The notes beneath the pieces were generated by a model. It ran no database searches and had not been told where the DNA came from. It saw only the letters and a program-made list of their open reading frames with translations. A DNA stretch of 64,000 nt from Candidatus Obscuribacter sp. (GTDB lineage: Bacteria > Cyanobacteriota > Vampirovibrionia > Obscuribacterales > Obscuribacteraceae), in NCBI GenBank assembly GCA_021772095.1, contig JADYXR010000174.1:1-64000 (forward strand), read 5' to 3'. Positions within the stretch are counted from its first letter, which is position 1; each line of letters opens with the position of its first letter. Shown piece by piece: positions 56,450 to 64,000 of this stretch. The position numbers and the translations under genes are program-made.

Positions 56450-57010
56450 TCACAGCAGGTTTTCAGATAAATGCTCCGGATGTCTCAGCATCTTGAACGT
56501 CAATGTCGTTTCCTTACCAATCACCGGAATCTGGTTGATCAACGGTATGGATCCAAGTTCCAGCAGTGGTTGATGCGAATAACCAGTCGTGATTTCGTAC
56601 TGGATCAAATTTTTGCTATCCTCTTCGGTCAACATTTTATTGATGTCGCGAACGCTGTGTGCCACTGCTTGCTCATCGCCTTTAGCGTTCGTTTTCACAA
56701 GCGCCAGCTGAAACGGATCTTTCCTCGCGCTGATTTTTAGCAATTGCGCAATTGAATCCTTGTCGACGTTGGCGGAACTCTCACCAAGAATTTGGAACGC
56801 GCGCTTTGGACTGATTGCTTGCGCAACGTGATCCGCTGTGCCGTTAGCACACAAGTAGCTGTACGAATACGCCAGTGCAAAACTGAGAAAGTTGATCGTG
56901 GGCAGCATAATCACGATACAAAACGCGTAGAACGCAGCGCCGAATTCTGCTATTGATGCGCCGTTGTTAGCACGGTGGTTTTGTCTTCGAGGGGTTTTAT
57001 ATACAAACAT
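56450..57010 (-). CDS. TadE-like pseudopilin/envelope protein
   Basis: NNGASIAEFGAAFYAFCIVIMLPTINF: G|ASIAEF prepilin-like motif with Glu+5. Confidence 0.6.
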   Translation of the reverse strand: MFVYKTPRRQNHRANNGASIAEFGAAFYAFCIVIMLPTINFLSFALAYSYSYLCANGTADHVAQAISPKRAFQILGESSANVDKDSIAQLLKISARKDPFQLALVKTNAKGDEQAVAHSVRDINKMLTEEDSKNLIQYEITTGYSHQPLLELGSIPLINQIPVIGKETTLTFKMLRHPEHLSENLL

Positions 57011-58596
57011 TATTGGCTCGTCTCACTCGAAGCTAACGCAAGTGGGCTAGAAATCTCTATTTCCGTCGCTAGTCTCGAACGGTCGTAACGACTACCGGCT
57101 TTTTCCAAAAATCGTTTGTTTTCATCCTGCGTCAGGTCAACCGCCAACACTGAAGGCATTGGTTGTCCCGCATGTTTGCCGCCTTCCTGGTTGCCCAGTC
57201 GATGAACCTGATCTCGAATGCGGATGGTCCAGGTCAAGCCACTGTCTATGATGGCATTAAACGCCACTGCATACAATTGATTTTCATATGCCGTCTGCGA
57301 AGGAAACGGATAATTTTGTGGCGCATCCACAAAGACGGTGCCATGATTATCAATCGTAAAAAGGTAAGTGTTGGACGCGCGTTGCTTGCTGAATTGATAA
57401 TCCAACGAACTCAACAACGAATCTAACTTCGGCTTGGCATGGGCTGTTCGGAGCCAATCAAAGTACGCTCTAGTAAAAGCGTGCCGAACAGTTGATGCCG
57501 GTTTGTCCGGGTTGGCTTGCAGAAGCGCACCACGATCGGTTGGATAATCGCCACCGCGGGCAGTGCACAACGGAATTTGTTGATTCATGCCTTCCGAGGT
57601 CAAAAGTTCTTTCAGCGTATTCGCTTTAGACGGAATGCCATTGGGAAATCTCAGGACCATGTAAGACGTGGGTGTTTTGTCCTCCATGTAAGCCGGTTGC
57701 GCACAAGCGACGGACTTCATGTAGACTTCCTCGCCTCTCTTTTTCAGTTGAGAAGTGAGTCTGATGATCGAGCAATTGTTTTGCGAGCTGAAAGATTGAA
57801 ACATATTCGGCTCGACTAAACTTGCTTGTTTGCCGAGCCCAGCAAAATAAAATTGTTCATCATAAGCAGGAACATCAACAAACGCCGGATAAACCGAATT
57901 GCCCTGAAGAGTGGCGTCTAGGCACGCCTGCGCACCCTGGGCGGGAAGTGGCGTGTTAGTTAAACCATCACCCTCGAGATAACCTAATTCTGCCGAAACT
58001 TTTTCAGCATCCCAACCTAAACAATCGAGCAAAGAATTCGCGTTGGTTGTGTACAACTCACGAGCGCTCTTCATCGGAAAAACCGGTTTACCAAAAATAT
58101 CACAAGGTAAATCTTCACTCGCTATATTTTTCGTTTCTTTCAACGAGTTGCGTAGCACGCGTGAAAGGCGGCGTGAAGCCGCTCGCGCTGACGCCAGATC
58201 CGCCATTGCGCAATCGATTGCGTCGGCGGTTCCAATCGAATGCGCGACGATCAGTTCTAATCGCGTCGTTGCAATAACAGTGTTGATTCCGGTGACCGGC
58301 AGCGGATATCCATCTTTGGCCACAGTCTCATTACCGATGGGCGGCTGATCTGTCAGCGAGACATAGCCCCACTTCGCGTCGTCGATCACGATGCGTGAAA
58401 GGTCACGTGCTGCGGCAAGGCCTGCAGCTTCAAGCGCACATTTGTTTCTGTAATTCACTAATAAGGAAACGCCGACGCCTGCAAATAAATTCCAGCCCAC
58501 AATAAGCATCGCTGCCAGCGCGATATAGAGAACGTATAAATTGCCTCGCTCGCTTCTCGAATTGCGCTTCCGTTGGGCTTTCATCGGTGCTCTCAC
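57010..58596 (-). CDS. TadG-like pilus-assembly/envelope protein
   Basis: 528 aa; SERGNLYVLYIALAAMLIVGWNLFAGVGVSLLVNYRNKCALEAAGLAAARDLSR. Confidence 0.6.
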   Translation of the reverse strand: MRAPMKAQRKRNSRSERGNLYVLYIALAAMLIVGWNLFAGVGVSLLVNYRNKCALEAAGLAAARDLSRIVIDDAKWGYVSLTDQPPIGNETVAKDGYPLPVTGINTVIATTRLELIVAHSIGTADAIDCAMADLASARAASRRLSRVLRNSLKETKNIASEDLPCDIFGKPVFPMKSARELYTTNANSLLDCLGWDAEKVSAELGYLEGDGLTNTPLPAQGAQACLDATLQGNSVYPAFVDVPAYDEQFYFAGLGKQASLVEPNMFQSFSSQNNCSIIRLTSQLKKRGEEVYMKSVACAQPAYMEDKTPTSYMVLRFPNGIPSKANTLKELLTSEGMNQQIPLCTARGGDYPTDRGALLQANPDKPASTVRHAFTRAYFDWLRTAHAKPKLDSLLSSLDYQFSKQRASNTYLFTIDNHGTVFVDAPQNYPFPSQTAYENQLYAVAFNAIIDSGLTWTIRIRDQVHRLGNQEGGKHAGQPMPSVLAVDLTQDENKRFLEKAGSRYDRSRLATEIEISSPLALASSETSQ

Positions 58597-58846
58597 TACA
58601 GATTCGATTTGAGTCTAATTGAGTGTGCGTGAAGTTGTTGTGAAACGCATATAGTGGATCGATCGGCGGAAATTCGACTTCACGTTCAGTTCACGCAGGC
58701 CTCACGTAGAGTTCACGTTTGCTGATTACAGTTGAGCCAACGATAACCAAAACGCAGAAAGTGTGTGATTAAGGACGGCGGCAGCGTCCAGCGGTGTGCT
58801 GCGTGGTTGTGCTCGACTAATGGTCTGGATTTACGGGAGAAATCAG

Positions 58847-60154
58847 ATGATACGTTCAAAAAAATACAGGTCATTTCTAATGACCAGTTTCTTATGCGCG
58901 CTCGCATGGACAGCCTGTTTTGCCTTACAGGCTGAGGCACGCGATTTATATGTGTCGCCCAATGGTGATGGCACCACTGCCATCACCTGGAAAACGGCGT
59001 GGAAATCATTTCAAGCAATCGATTGGACACAAGTAGTTGTAGGAGATCGAATCATCGTGGATGGTGGCACTGCGGGCATCACCTACACTGGTCAATTTAC
59101 CGTGCCCGTCAGTGGGATCGTGATTCAGCAAGCTGGTGGCATCAACCGGAGAGGTAAAGTCACCATCACCGGTTCTAGTCCTCCGGTGCAATCTGGTGTC
59201 ACCATATCTGGTTCCAATGTAAGAATCGTCGGTAATACCAGATCAGGTATCACGATTAAATCCTTTGGCGGTGAATGCGTCAGAGTACTCACTAATGGTA
59301 ATACTTTCAAGAATGTTCTAATCGGTCCAGTGACCGGGTTTCCTCCGTATGCCGGCGGTAAAGTCGGCGGTCTGCTATTCGGCGGCGTCAACAATCAATT
59401 CATTAGTTGTGATTTTCGTGACGTCTTCAAATGCGCTGTCGAAAGTCCCAACGCTGGCGGAGCGAACCTCACGGTTTTTCGTGATTGTACTTTTGGAAAC
59501 GATGGTTATGGATTTTGGGGAGTCTGGGGCACGGGAATTTACGGTCTGCGCCCGGGAGCTACGACAGTGGATTCCACGATACACGCACGAAAGTGTGTAT
59601 TTGGCCCGATGCTGAACAAAGGCATCGATGTGGTGCAAGGTCGGCTCAATGTCGGTGACACACTTTTCCTCGGAGCAAACTATGCCAATCTGTCGTTTGA
59701 ACCAGCGGTCGGAGCGATAGCGAAAGCGGTCGTTGACAACTGCACCTTTTATGAGCCAAATTTCTCCGGGCAAACCCCATACGGGATGCTTTTGTACAAT
59801 ATCTCGACGAACGGAAACGGAGTGTTGAAAGTGCGCGACAGCATCGTATATGGTGGCGTCGTTCATGTGCCGGCAACTCAAGTGATCAATGGCGGCGGAA
59901 ACTTTCAATATCACGTAACCGGCAACACCACTGCGTTAGCGGCAGGATTGGTTGATCCGCAATTCACCGCCGAAGCTCAATTGTGGGCGCCGATAACTCC
60001 AACGACTATCTCTCCTCGGGTTTGGACCACACAGAGCTACGCGTTAAACACCGCCTCGCCGGCGAACGGAAAGGGCTCGTCGATTACGCTGGTGACGGAC
60101 ATTGTTCCAGCTTATGGACCAGTCCATCGCCTGCCTCCACTGGGTGGACCGTAA
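58847..60154 (+). CDS. secreted right-handed parallel beta-helix-type protein
   Basis: RDLYVSPNGDGTTAITWKTAWKSFQAI... repeated short beta-strand/Gly-Asn turns; start moved from 58796. Confidence 0.7.
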   Translation: MIRSKKYRSFLMTSFLCALAWTACFALQAEARDLYVSPNGDGTTAITWKTAWKSFQAIDWTQVVVGDRIIVDGGTAGITYTGQFTVPVSGIVIQQAGGINRRGKVTITGSSPPVQSGVTISGSNVRIVGNTRSGITIKSFGGECVRVLTNGNTFKNVLIGPVTGFPPYAGGKVGGLLFGGVNNQFISCDFRDVFKCAVESPNAGGANLTVFRDCTFGNDGYGFWGVWGTGIYGLRPGATTVDSTIHARKCVFGPMLNKGIDVVQGRLNVGDTLFLGANYANLSFEPAVGAIAKAVVDNCTFYEPNFSGQTPYGMLLYNISTNGNGVLKVRDSIVYGGVVHVPATQVINGGGNFQYHVTGNTTALAAGLVDPQFTAEAQLWAPITPTTISPRVWTTQSYALNTASPANGKGSSITLVTDIVPAYGPVHRLPPLGGP

Positions 60155-60202
60155 TTGCTAACGGCTGCGCGTTGTAGCGGCGTTCCGTTTTGATGTTGAT
60201 GC

Positions 60203-60240
60203 GAAGACCGCCTGTCTAAACGCAGGCGGTCTTCGTTTTG
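60203..60240 (+). terminator. intrinsic terminator
   Basis: cgaagaccgcctg-N8-caggcggtcttcg 13-bp perfect stem then TTTT. Confidence 0.9.
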
Positions 60241-60262
60241 TCTCAGACTTTTATATGGCTAG

Positions 60263-60828
60263 AGCGAATTTGTTCGCTAAAAAGGTGTGGGCAATGTACG
60301 AAATTGCTCCCAAGAGTGATCCCTGACGGGTTTATCCCGAAACGCCTACTCTGATTGGCTTTTGATATTGTGGGACTTCTAAAACGATTTTGGGGCATCG
60401 TTTGCGATATTGTAGAAGTCCACAGGCTCAGTTTCTCCGTGGCGTATTTTACCCCTCGACAAGTAACGATTTGTACACTATTCTGTTGAAGTAAATCGGA
60501 TTTCCAATCGCTAAGTCATCTACTCCTTCTCTCCAAAATCCTTCTCGATTATTAGTCTCGATTACAACTACGCACACAAGCAGCTCTATCACATTCAAAA
60601 CATCTTCTTTCTCAGAAAGAAGTTTTTGTGCCACGCAAAACACTCCAGCTCTTTCTTCGGAAAGGCGCACCAACAGCCATTAGACGTTGACTCTTTCTAG
60701 TAGAAAGAGGCGTTCGTTTTATCTTGCAACACTCACGATCTTTCTTCCCGAAGAAAGGCAATCGCCTCGTGCCACCGTAACCGGTGCACTCCCTCTTCCA
60801 GAAAAATACTGCCACGTTGTTGCAACGT
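60263..60828. other. intergenic region with serial inverted repeats; candidate structured RNA
   Basis: Stems at 60263-78, 60369-60424, 60604-22, 60649-64, 60691-709, 60736-64, 60773-86, 60814-28. Confidence 0.5.
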
Positions 60829-60953
60829 TGAGCGGTTAATCTCAAACAAGTTCGAAGTCCACGCATTTTGCGGCTACCACACAAAACATTTACTACCGGC
60901 AGGTTACTTGGTGCTGGTGTGGTCGCTGTTCGAATTTTGCGGAGAATTGGAAC

Positions 60954-62690
60954 ATGGGAAATGAACAAGGCGATGCCGGCGCTAAGCCAGCGGTAAACAA
61001 CGTTGAAAAGTTGAATCAAATCCTGGAGGCCAACCAGTTCGTCAGGATCGATTTGCGCGAGAAGTTTATGGCAGACGCCATGGCCCCCTCTCCGGATTCG
61101 CTCGGTGAGCGCCTCTGGACCGTCACAAAAGAAGGCGCAAAACAAATTCCCGAGGGATTCAAAAACTCTCTGGATCCCCAAAATATTCTGCCGAACGTTG
61201 CAATTGGTTTTGGCATCGGCGCCGGTATGAAAGCAGTTCTACCTGAAGGCGGCCCCGTAGCCAAAGCGGCTGGCGGCGCGCTCGGACTTTACTTTGTTGG
61301 TAAGCCTCTGCTCGAATCCTATTACATGGCAGCAACTGCAAACACTCAGATCGATATGTATCACGCCTCAACTCACCTCGGAGATGCTGTCGGTGGAATG
61401 CCGGTGGCAATGGTCGAAGGCGCAGTTGGCGCCAAGATCGGCACCGCCGCTGTTGGTCGCGCGATGAGACTCTCTGTTGCAGAACCGCTAGTCAATTTCA
61501 AGGCTAGACAGTATGGAAAATTAGATGCGCATCTCGATGGTGCCAACGCTGCGCTCCGCAACGTTGCGTTCCGGCAGATGGGCATCGGCGGTCCGGTCAT
61601 GCGGATGCCCGAAGGTCATTATTCCGGAGTGGTGCCTCCGTATCTGCTCGAAACTCTGGCTAAAAACACTAAAGATCCAATTTATCTCGAGACGATTCGC
61701 AAAACGGAAGCACTGGCATTAACCGGTCAAAGAGGCAACATTGGCTCATCGTCCGTTGCAAGAGTCGATCACAAAGGCGCTCGTGAAGTTTACGATGCGA
61801 AGGGTAAGGAAGTCGCAGGCGAGTTAGCGCGTTCGGAAAATCAAGGCAAAACAGGAATCGCGGAAGTCGATAACGTCTTCGATTACACCGGTGATGTGCG
61901 TTCGTATTATCGCGACGTTCACGGTCGAAACTCGATCGACGGCATGGGCATGAAGCATAAGTCCACAGTCAATTTCGGCGACATGGAAAATGCTTACTGG
62001 GATGGTTCCGCCATGACCTACGGAAAACCAAATGCGAAGAGCCCCTTCAAGACATTCGTCCTTCGAGATATCACAGGGCATGAAATCGCCCATGGTGTCA
62101 CTGAATTCGAAGCAAAAACTGTTTATCGCAACCAACCTGGAGCACTAAACGAACACTACTCCGATGTGTTCGGCGCGCTGGTCGATCAAAGAGCGCTGGG
62201 CCATAGTGCAAAAGAAGCAAGCTGGCTGGTCGGCGACGGTATCTGGAAGGAAGGCGTCAACGGTCGCGCGCTGCGTGACATGAAAAATCCAGGCACCGCA
62301 TACAATGACAAAATTGTCGGCAAAGATCCGCAGCCGGCTCACATGAATGAGTTCATCAAAACCAGAAGCGACAATGGTGGCGTTCACCTCAACTCCGGAA
62401 TTCCGAATAAAGCCTTCGCCGATTTCGCACAAGCCGTGGGTGGAAACGCATACGATATCCCTGGAAAAATCTGGTACGAAGCACGCGCCAAAGCCGGTGC
62501 CACTCCTAGCTTCGCTCAATTTGCCTTCGAGACTGTTGAAGCAGCCAAACGTTTAGGCTACACCGAACAAGTACCGATGCTGCAAAAAGCATGGGACGGC
62601 GTCGGCGTTAAGCCATCGAAAACTGATACCGGCGTTAAGGAAGTTCCGATTCTTGTCGGGCAAACACCGGATCGCGTTTTTCCTAAATAA
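60954..62690 (+). CDS. M4 (thermolysin-family) metallopeptidase domain protein without signal peptide
   Basis: 578 aa; DITGHEIAHGVTE, GALNEHYSDVFGALVD, DNGGVHLNSGIPNKAF. Confidence 0.92.
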   Translation: MGNEQGDAGAKPAVNNVEKLNQILEANQFVRIDLREKFMADAMAPSPDSLGERLWTVTKEGAKQIPEGFKNSLDPQNILPNVAIGFGIGAGMKAVLPEGGPVAKAAGGALGLYFVGKPLLESYYMAATANTQIDMYHASTHLGDAVGGMPVAMVEGAVGAKIGTAAVGRAMRLSVAEPLVNFKARQYGKLDAHLDGANAALRNVAFRQMGIGGPVMRMPEGHYSGVVPPYLLETLAKNTKDPIYLETIRKTEALALTGQRGNIGSSSVARVDHKGAREVYDAKGKEVAGELARSENQGKTGIAEVDNVFDYTGDVRSYYRDVHGRNSIDGMGMKHKSTVNFGDMENAYWDGSAMTYGKPNAKSPFKTFVLRDITGHEIAHGVTEFEAKTVYRNQPGALNEHYSDVFGALVDQRALGHSAKEASWLVGDGIWKEGVNGRALRDMKNPGTAYNDKIVGKDPQPAHMNEFIKTRSDNGGVHLNSGIPNKAFADFAQAVGGNAYDIPGKIWYEARAKAGATPSFAQFAFETVEAAKRLGYTEQVPMLQKAWDGVGVKPSKTDTGVKEVPILVGQTPDRVFPK

Positions 62691-62765
62691 CGTGGGTTCA
62701 AGTCAGCTGAAGCAGAGTATTGAGTCTAAAAAAGTTAAACTCTCGAATGGGTTTCGCGTTCAATA

Positions 62766-62812
62766 GAAAAAAACACCACGAGTGGAATCACCATTGGTGG
62801 TGTTTTTTTTGC
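62766..62812. terminator. bidirectional intrinsic terminator
   Basis: AAACACCAC...GTGGTGTTT flanked by A-run and T-run. Confidence 0.85.
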
Positions 62813-62817
62813 TCGCT

Positions 62818-63432
62818 TTAGTTTCCAAACAAATCCTTAGCCAGCTTTTGTGTATGTGATTTCACATCCGTGGGCCAAGTTGCCATCGCCGATTCGAAGT
62901 TTTTCGCATCGAGTGCGAACAATGCTCTGGTTGCTGGTTCAAAACCTGGTTCATTGCCTGCCATCGCAGACATAAATCGATAAGCGATTTCTTGTTTCTT
63001 CTTGAGCGAGTTGCCGTCGGCATTTTCTTTTCGGGCGCTATCGATCAATTTTCTAAGAGTTACCGAGGCACCGCCTGGCTGCACGTTCAACCAGTCCCAA
63101 TGTCGAGGCAACAAAGTGACCTCTCGTGCCACCACTCCAAGTTTCGGCCGACCCGGCTTTTGCTTCTGGTCGGAACCATCGGCATCTGCAGTTTGTTCAA
63201 TCGAATCTGTATATTCTTTTTGACCGTGCCGAATTCTATCGGCAACCGCATCAGCCGTTCCGCGAAAGTCAATTTCGACCAGTTGGCTGTCCTCGTCGAA
63301 AATAAGAAGTGGTTCTGTAGGACCACTATCGGCAGCCGTTTTAGACGCTAACGCTACATCCAGCAGCTCGCCTTCTGCGATCAACTTTGGTCCAACAAAG
63401 CTCACGCAGTGTCTGTTTCGAAGCATTATCAT
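62818..63432 (-). CDS. DUF2239 family protein
   Basis: 204 aa; KPGRPKLGVVAREVTLLPRHWDWLNVQPGGASVTLRKLIDSARKEN. Confidence 0.88.
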   Translation of the reverse strand: MIMLRNRHCVSFVGPKLIAEGELLDVALASKTAADSGPTEPLLIFDEDSQLVEIDFRGTADAVADRIRHGQKEYTDSIEQTADADGSDQKQKPGRPKLGVVAREVTLLPRHWDWLNVQPGGASVTLRKLIDSARKENADGNSLKKKQEIAYRFMSAMAGNEPGFEPATRALFALDAKNFESAMATWPTDVKSHTQKLAKDLFGN

Positions 63433-63466
63433 GGTTCTGTATCCTTGTACCCTATAAACGTTTTTG

Positions 63467-63512
63467 TTTTACCCGGGTAAAAATATCATATCACAGTTTT
63501 ACCCGGGTAAAA
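63467..63512. promoter_or_regulatory. two identical 16-bp palindromes TTTTACCCGGGTAAAA
   Basis: 63467-63482 and 63497-63512, 30 bp apart start-to-start, 34-80 bp upstream of the DUF2239 start codon. Confidence 0.85.
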
Positions 63513-63693
63513 CCATAGCGCTCGAACAGCTCTGGAATTCGGAAATAGGTACACTTTAGCCACAACCAAACGCAATAATTGTCTCGATCGCCAACGAGCT
63601 CTCGGAGCATCGGTCGCGCGGTCCCCCTAACCTAGCCGTTAGATTCATAAACCTGATAGAAGTCCGCTCCCGAATTACCAGGAGTCCACTTCT

Positions 63694-64000
63694 ATGACTG
63701 AAAAAGGTTTGGCGAAAGCCGCTCATGACTTCACGTTCAACTTTAATCCCGTTGACGATGATGATTTTTCCGTTCGTCTTAGTAGAGAGGCCAATAGCCA
63801 CCCATCAGCAGCAAACACTGATCAGCAGCCGACTTCGCCTGATAGCACTCGGCTGCCAATCGAAAACAAAACGATTGATGCTAATAACATCACGCGACCG
63901 GTCACCACTGAGATGCCACCAGCCGGTCAGAAATCTTTTGAACCGGACACTAAGCGAGTGGCAGGTGAAAAGCCTGGCGGTGACGGCGGCTCCAAGAAGA
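63694..64000 (+). CDS. 5' part of a CDS truncated by the window end
   Basis: ATG 63694 with SD aggag; MTEKGLAKAAHDFTFNFNPVDDDDFSVRLSREANSHPSAANTDQQPT... open to end. Confidence 0.65.
   Translation, partial: MTEKGLAKAAHDFTFNFNPVDDDDFSVRLSREANSHPSAANTDQQPTSPDSTRLPIENKTIDANNITRPVTTEMPPAGQKSFEPDTKRVAGEKPGGDGGSKK

Noticed and set aside
60612-61181. 189-aa minus ORF across the hairpin region and the 5' end of the M4 gene
   Set aside because: Overlaps a clear M4 peptidase CDS; composition Arg/Cys-rich and motif-free
1-64000. tRNA/rRNA genes and transposases
   Set aside because: No tRNA T-arm/anticodon architecture, rRNA signature or DDE/HUH transposase motif was recognised by eye; tRNAscan-SE, Infernal and ISfinder would be needed to exclude them

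Overview
64 kb bacterial chromosomal window, densely coding on both strands, with about 46 credible CDS. Many products are secreted, TPR or low-complexity envelope-type proteins. I saw no rRNA, tRNA, CRISPR array or intact transposon. The family mix (serpin, Ser/Thr kinase, TPR, TadE/TadG-like, many signal peptides) would fit a non-photosynthetic Melainabacteria/Obscuribacter-like genome, but that is a guess. Strongest leads: (1) a WYL-regulator locus at 20.4-25.4 kb with a divergent 1140-aa protein fusing a RecB-like nuclease, a DEDD/RNase H-like exonuclease and a UPF1-like SF1 helicase; two near-identical 17-bp palindromes, one upstream of the helicase and one upstream of a small flanking ORF, mark a candidate private WYL regulon and possible defence system. 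(2) A leader-peptide/attenuator at 34.16-34.38 kb (promoter, 33-aa ORF, hairpin, antiterminator, intrinsic terminator) directly upstream of an ABC-2 exporter operon, which converges on a UvrA2-like gene. (3) A receptor-like kinase-LRR gene split by a frameshift at a C6 homopolymer. (4) A divergent pair of secreted phosphatase paralogues, one with its CX5R loop erased. (5) Two identical TTTTACCCGGGTAAAA palindromes upstream of a DUF2239 gene. (6) A multi-hairpin intergenic region at 60.3-60.8 kb. (7) An 18-bp degenerate tandem array upstream of an OPT transporter. (8) Two TadG/TadE-like modules about 37 kb apart. All domain calls are by eye from motifs; no database search was run.
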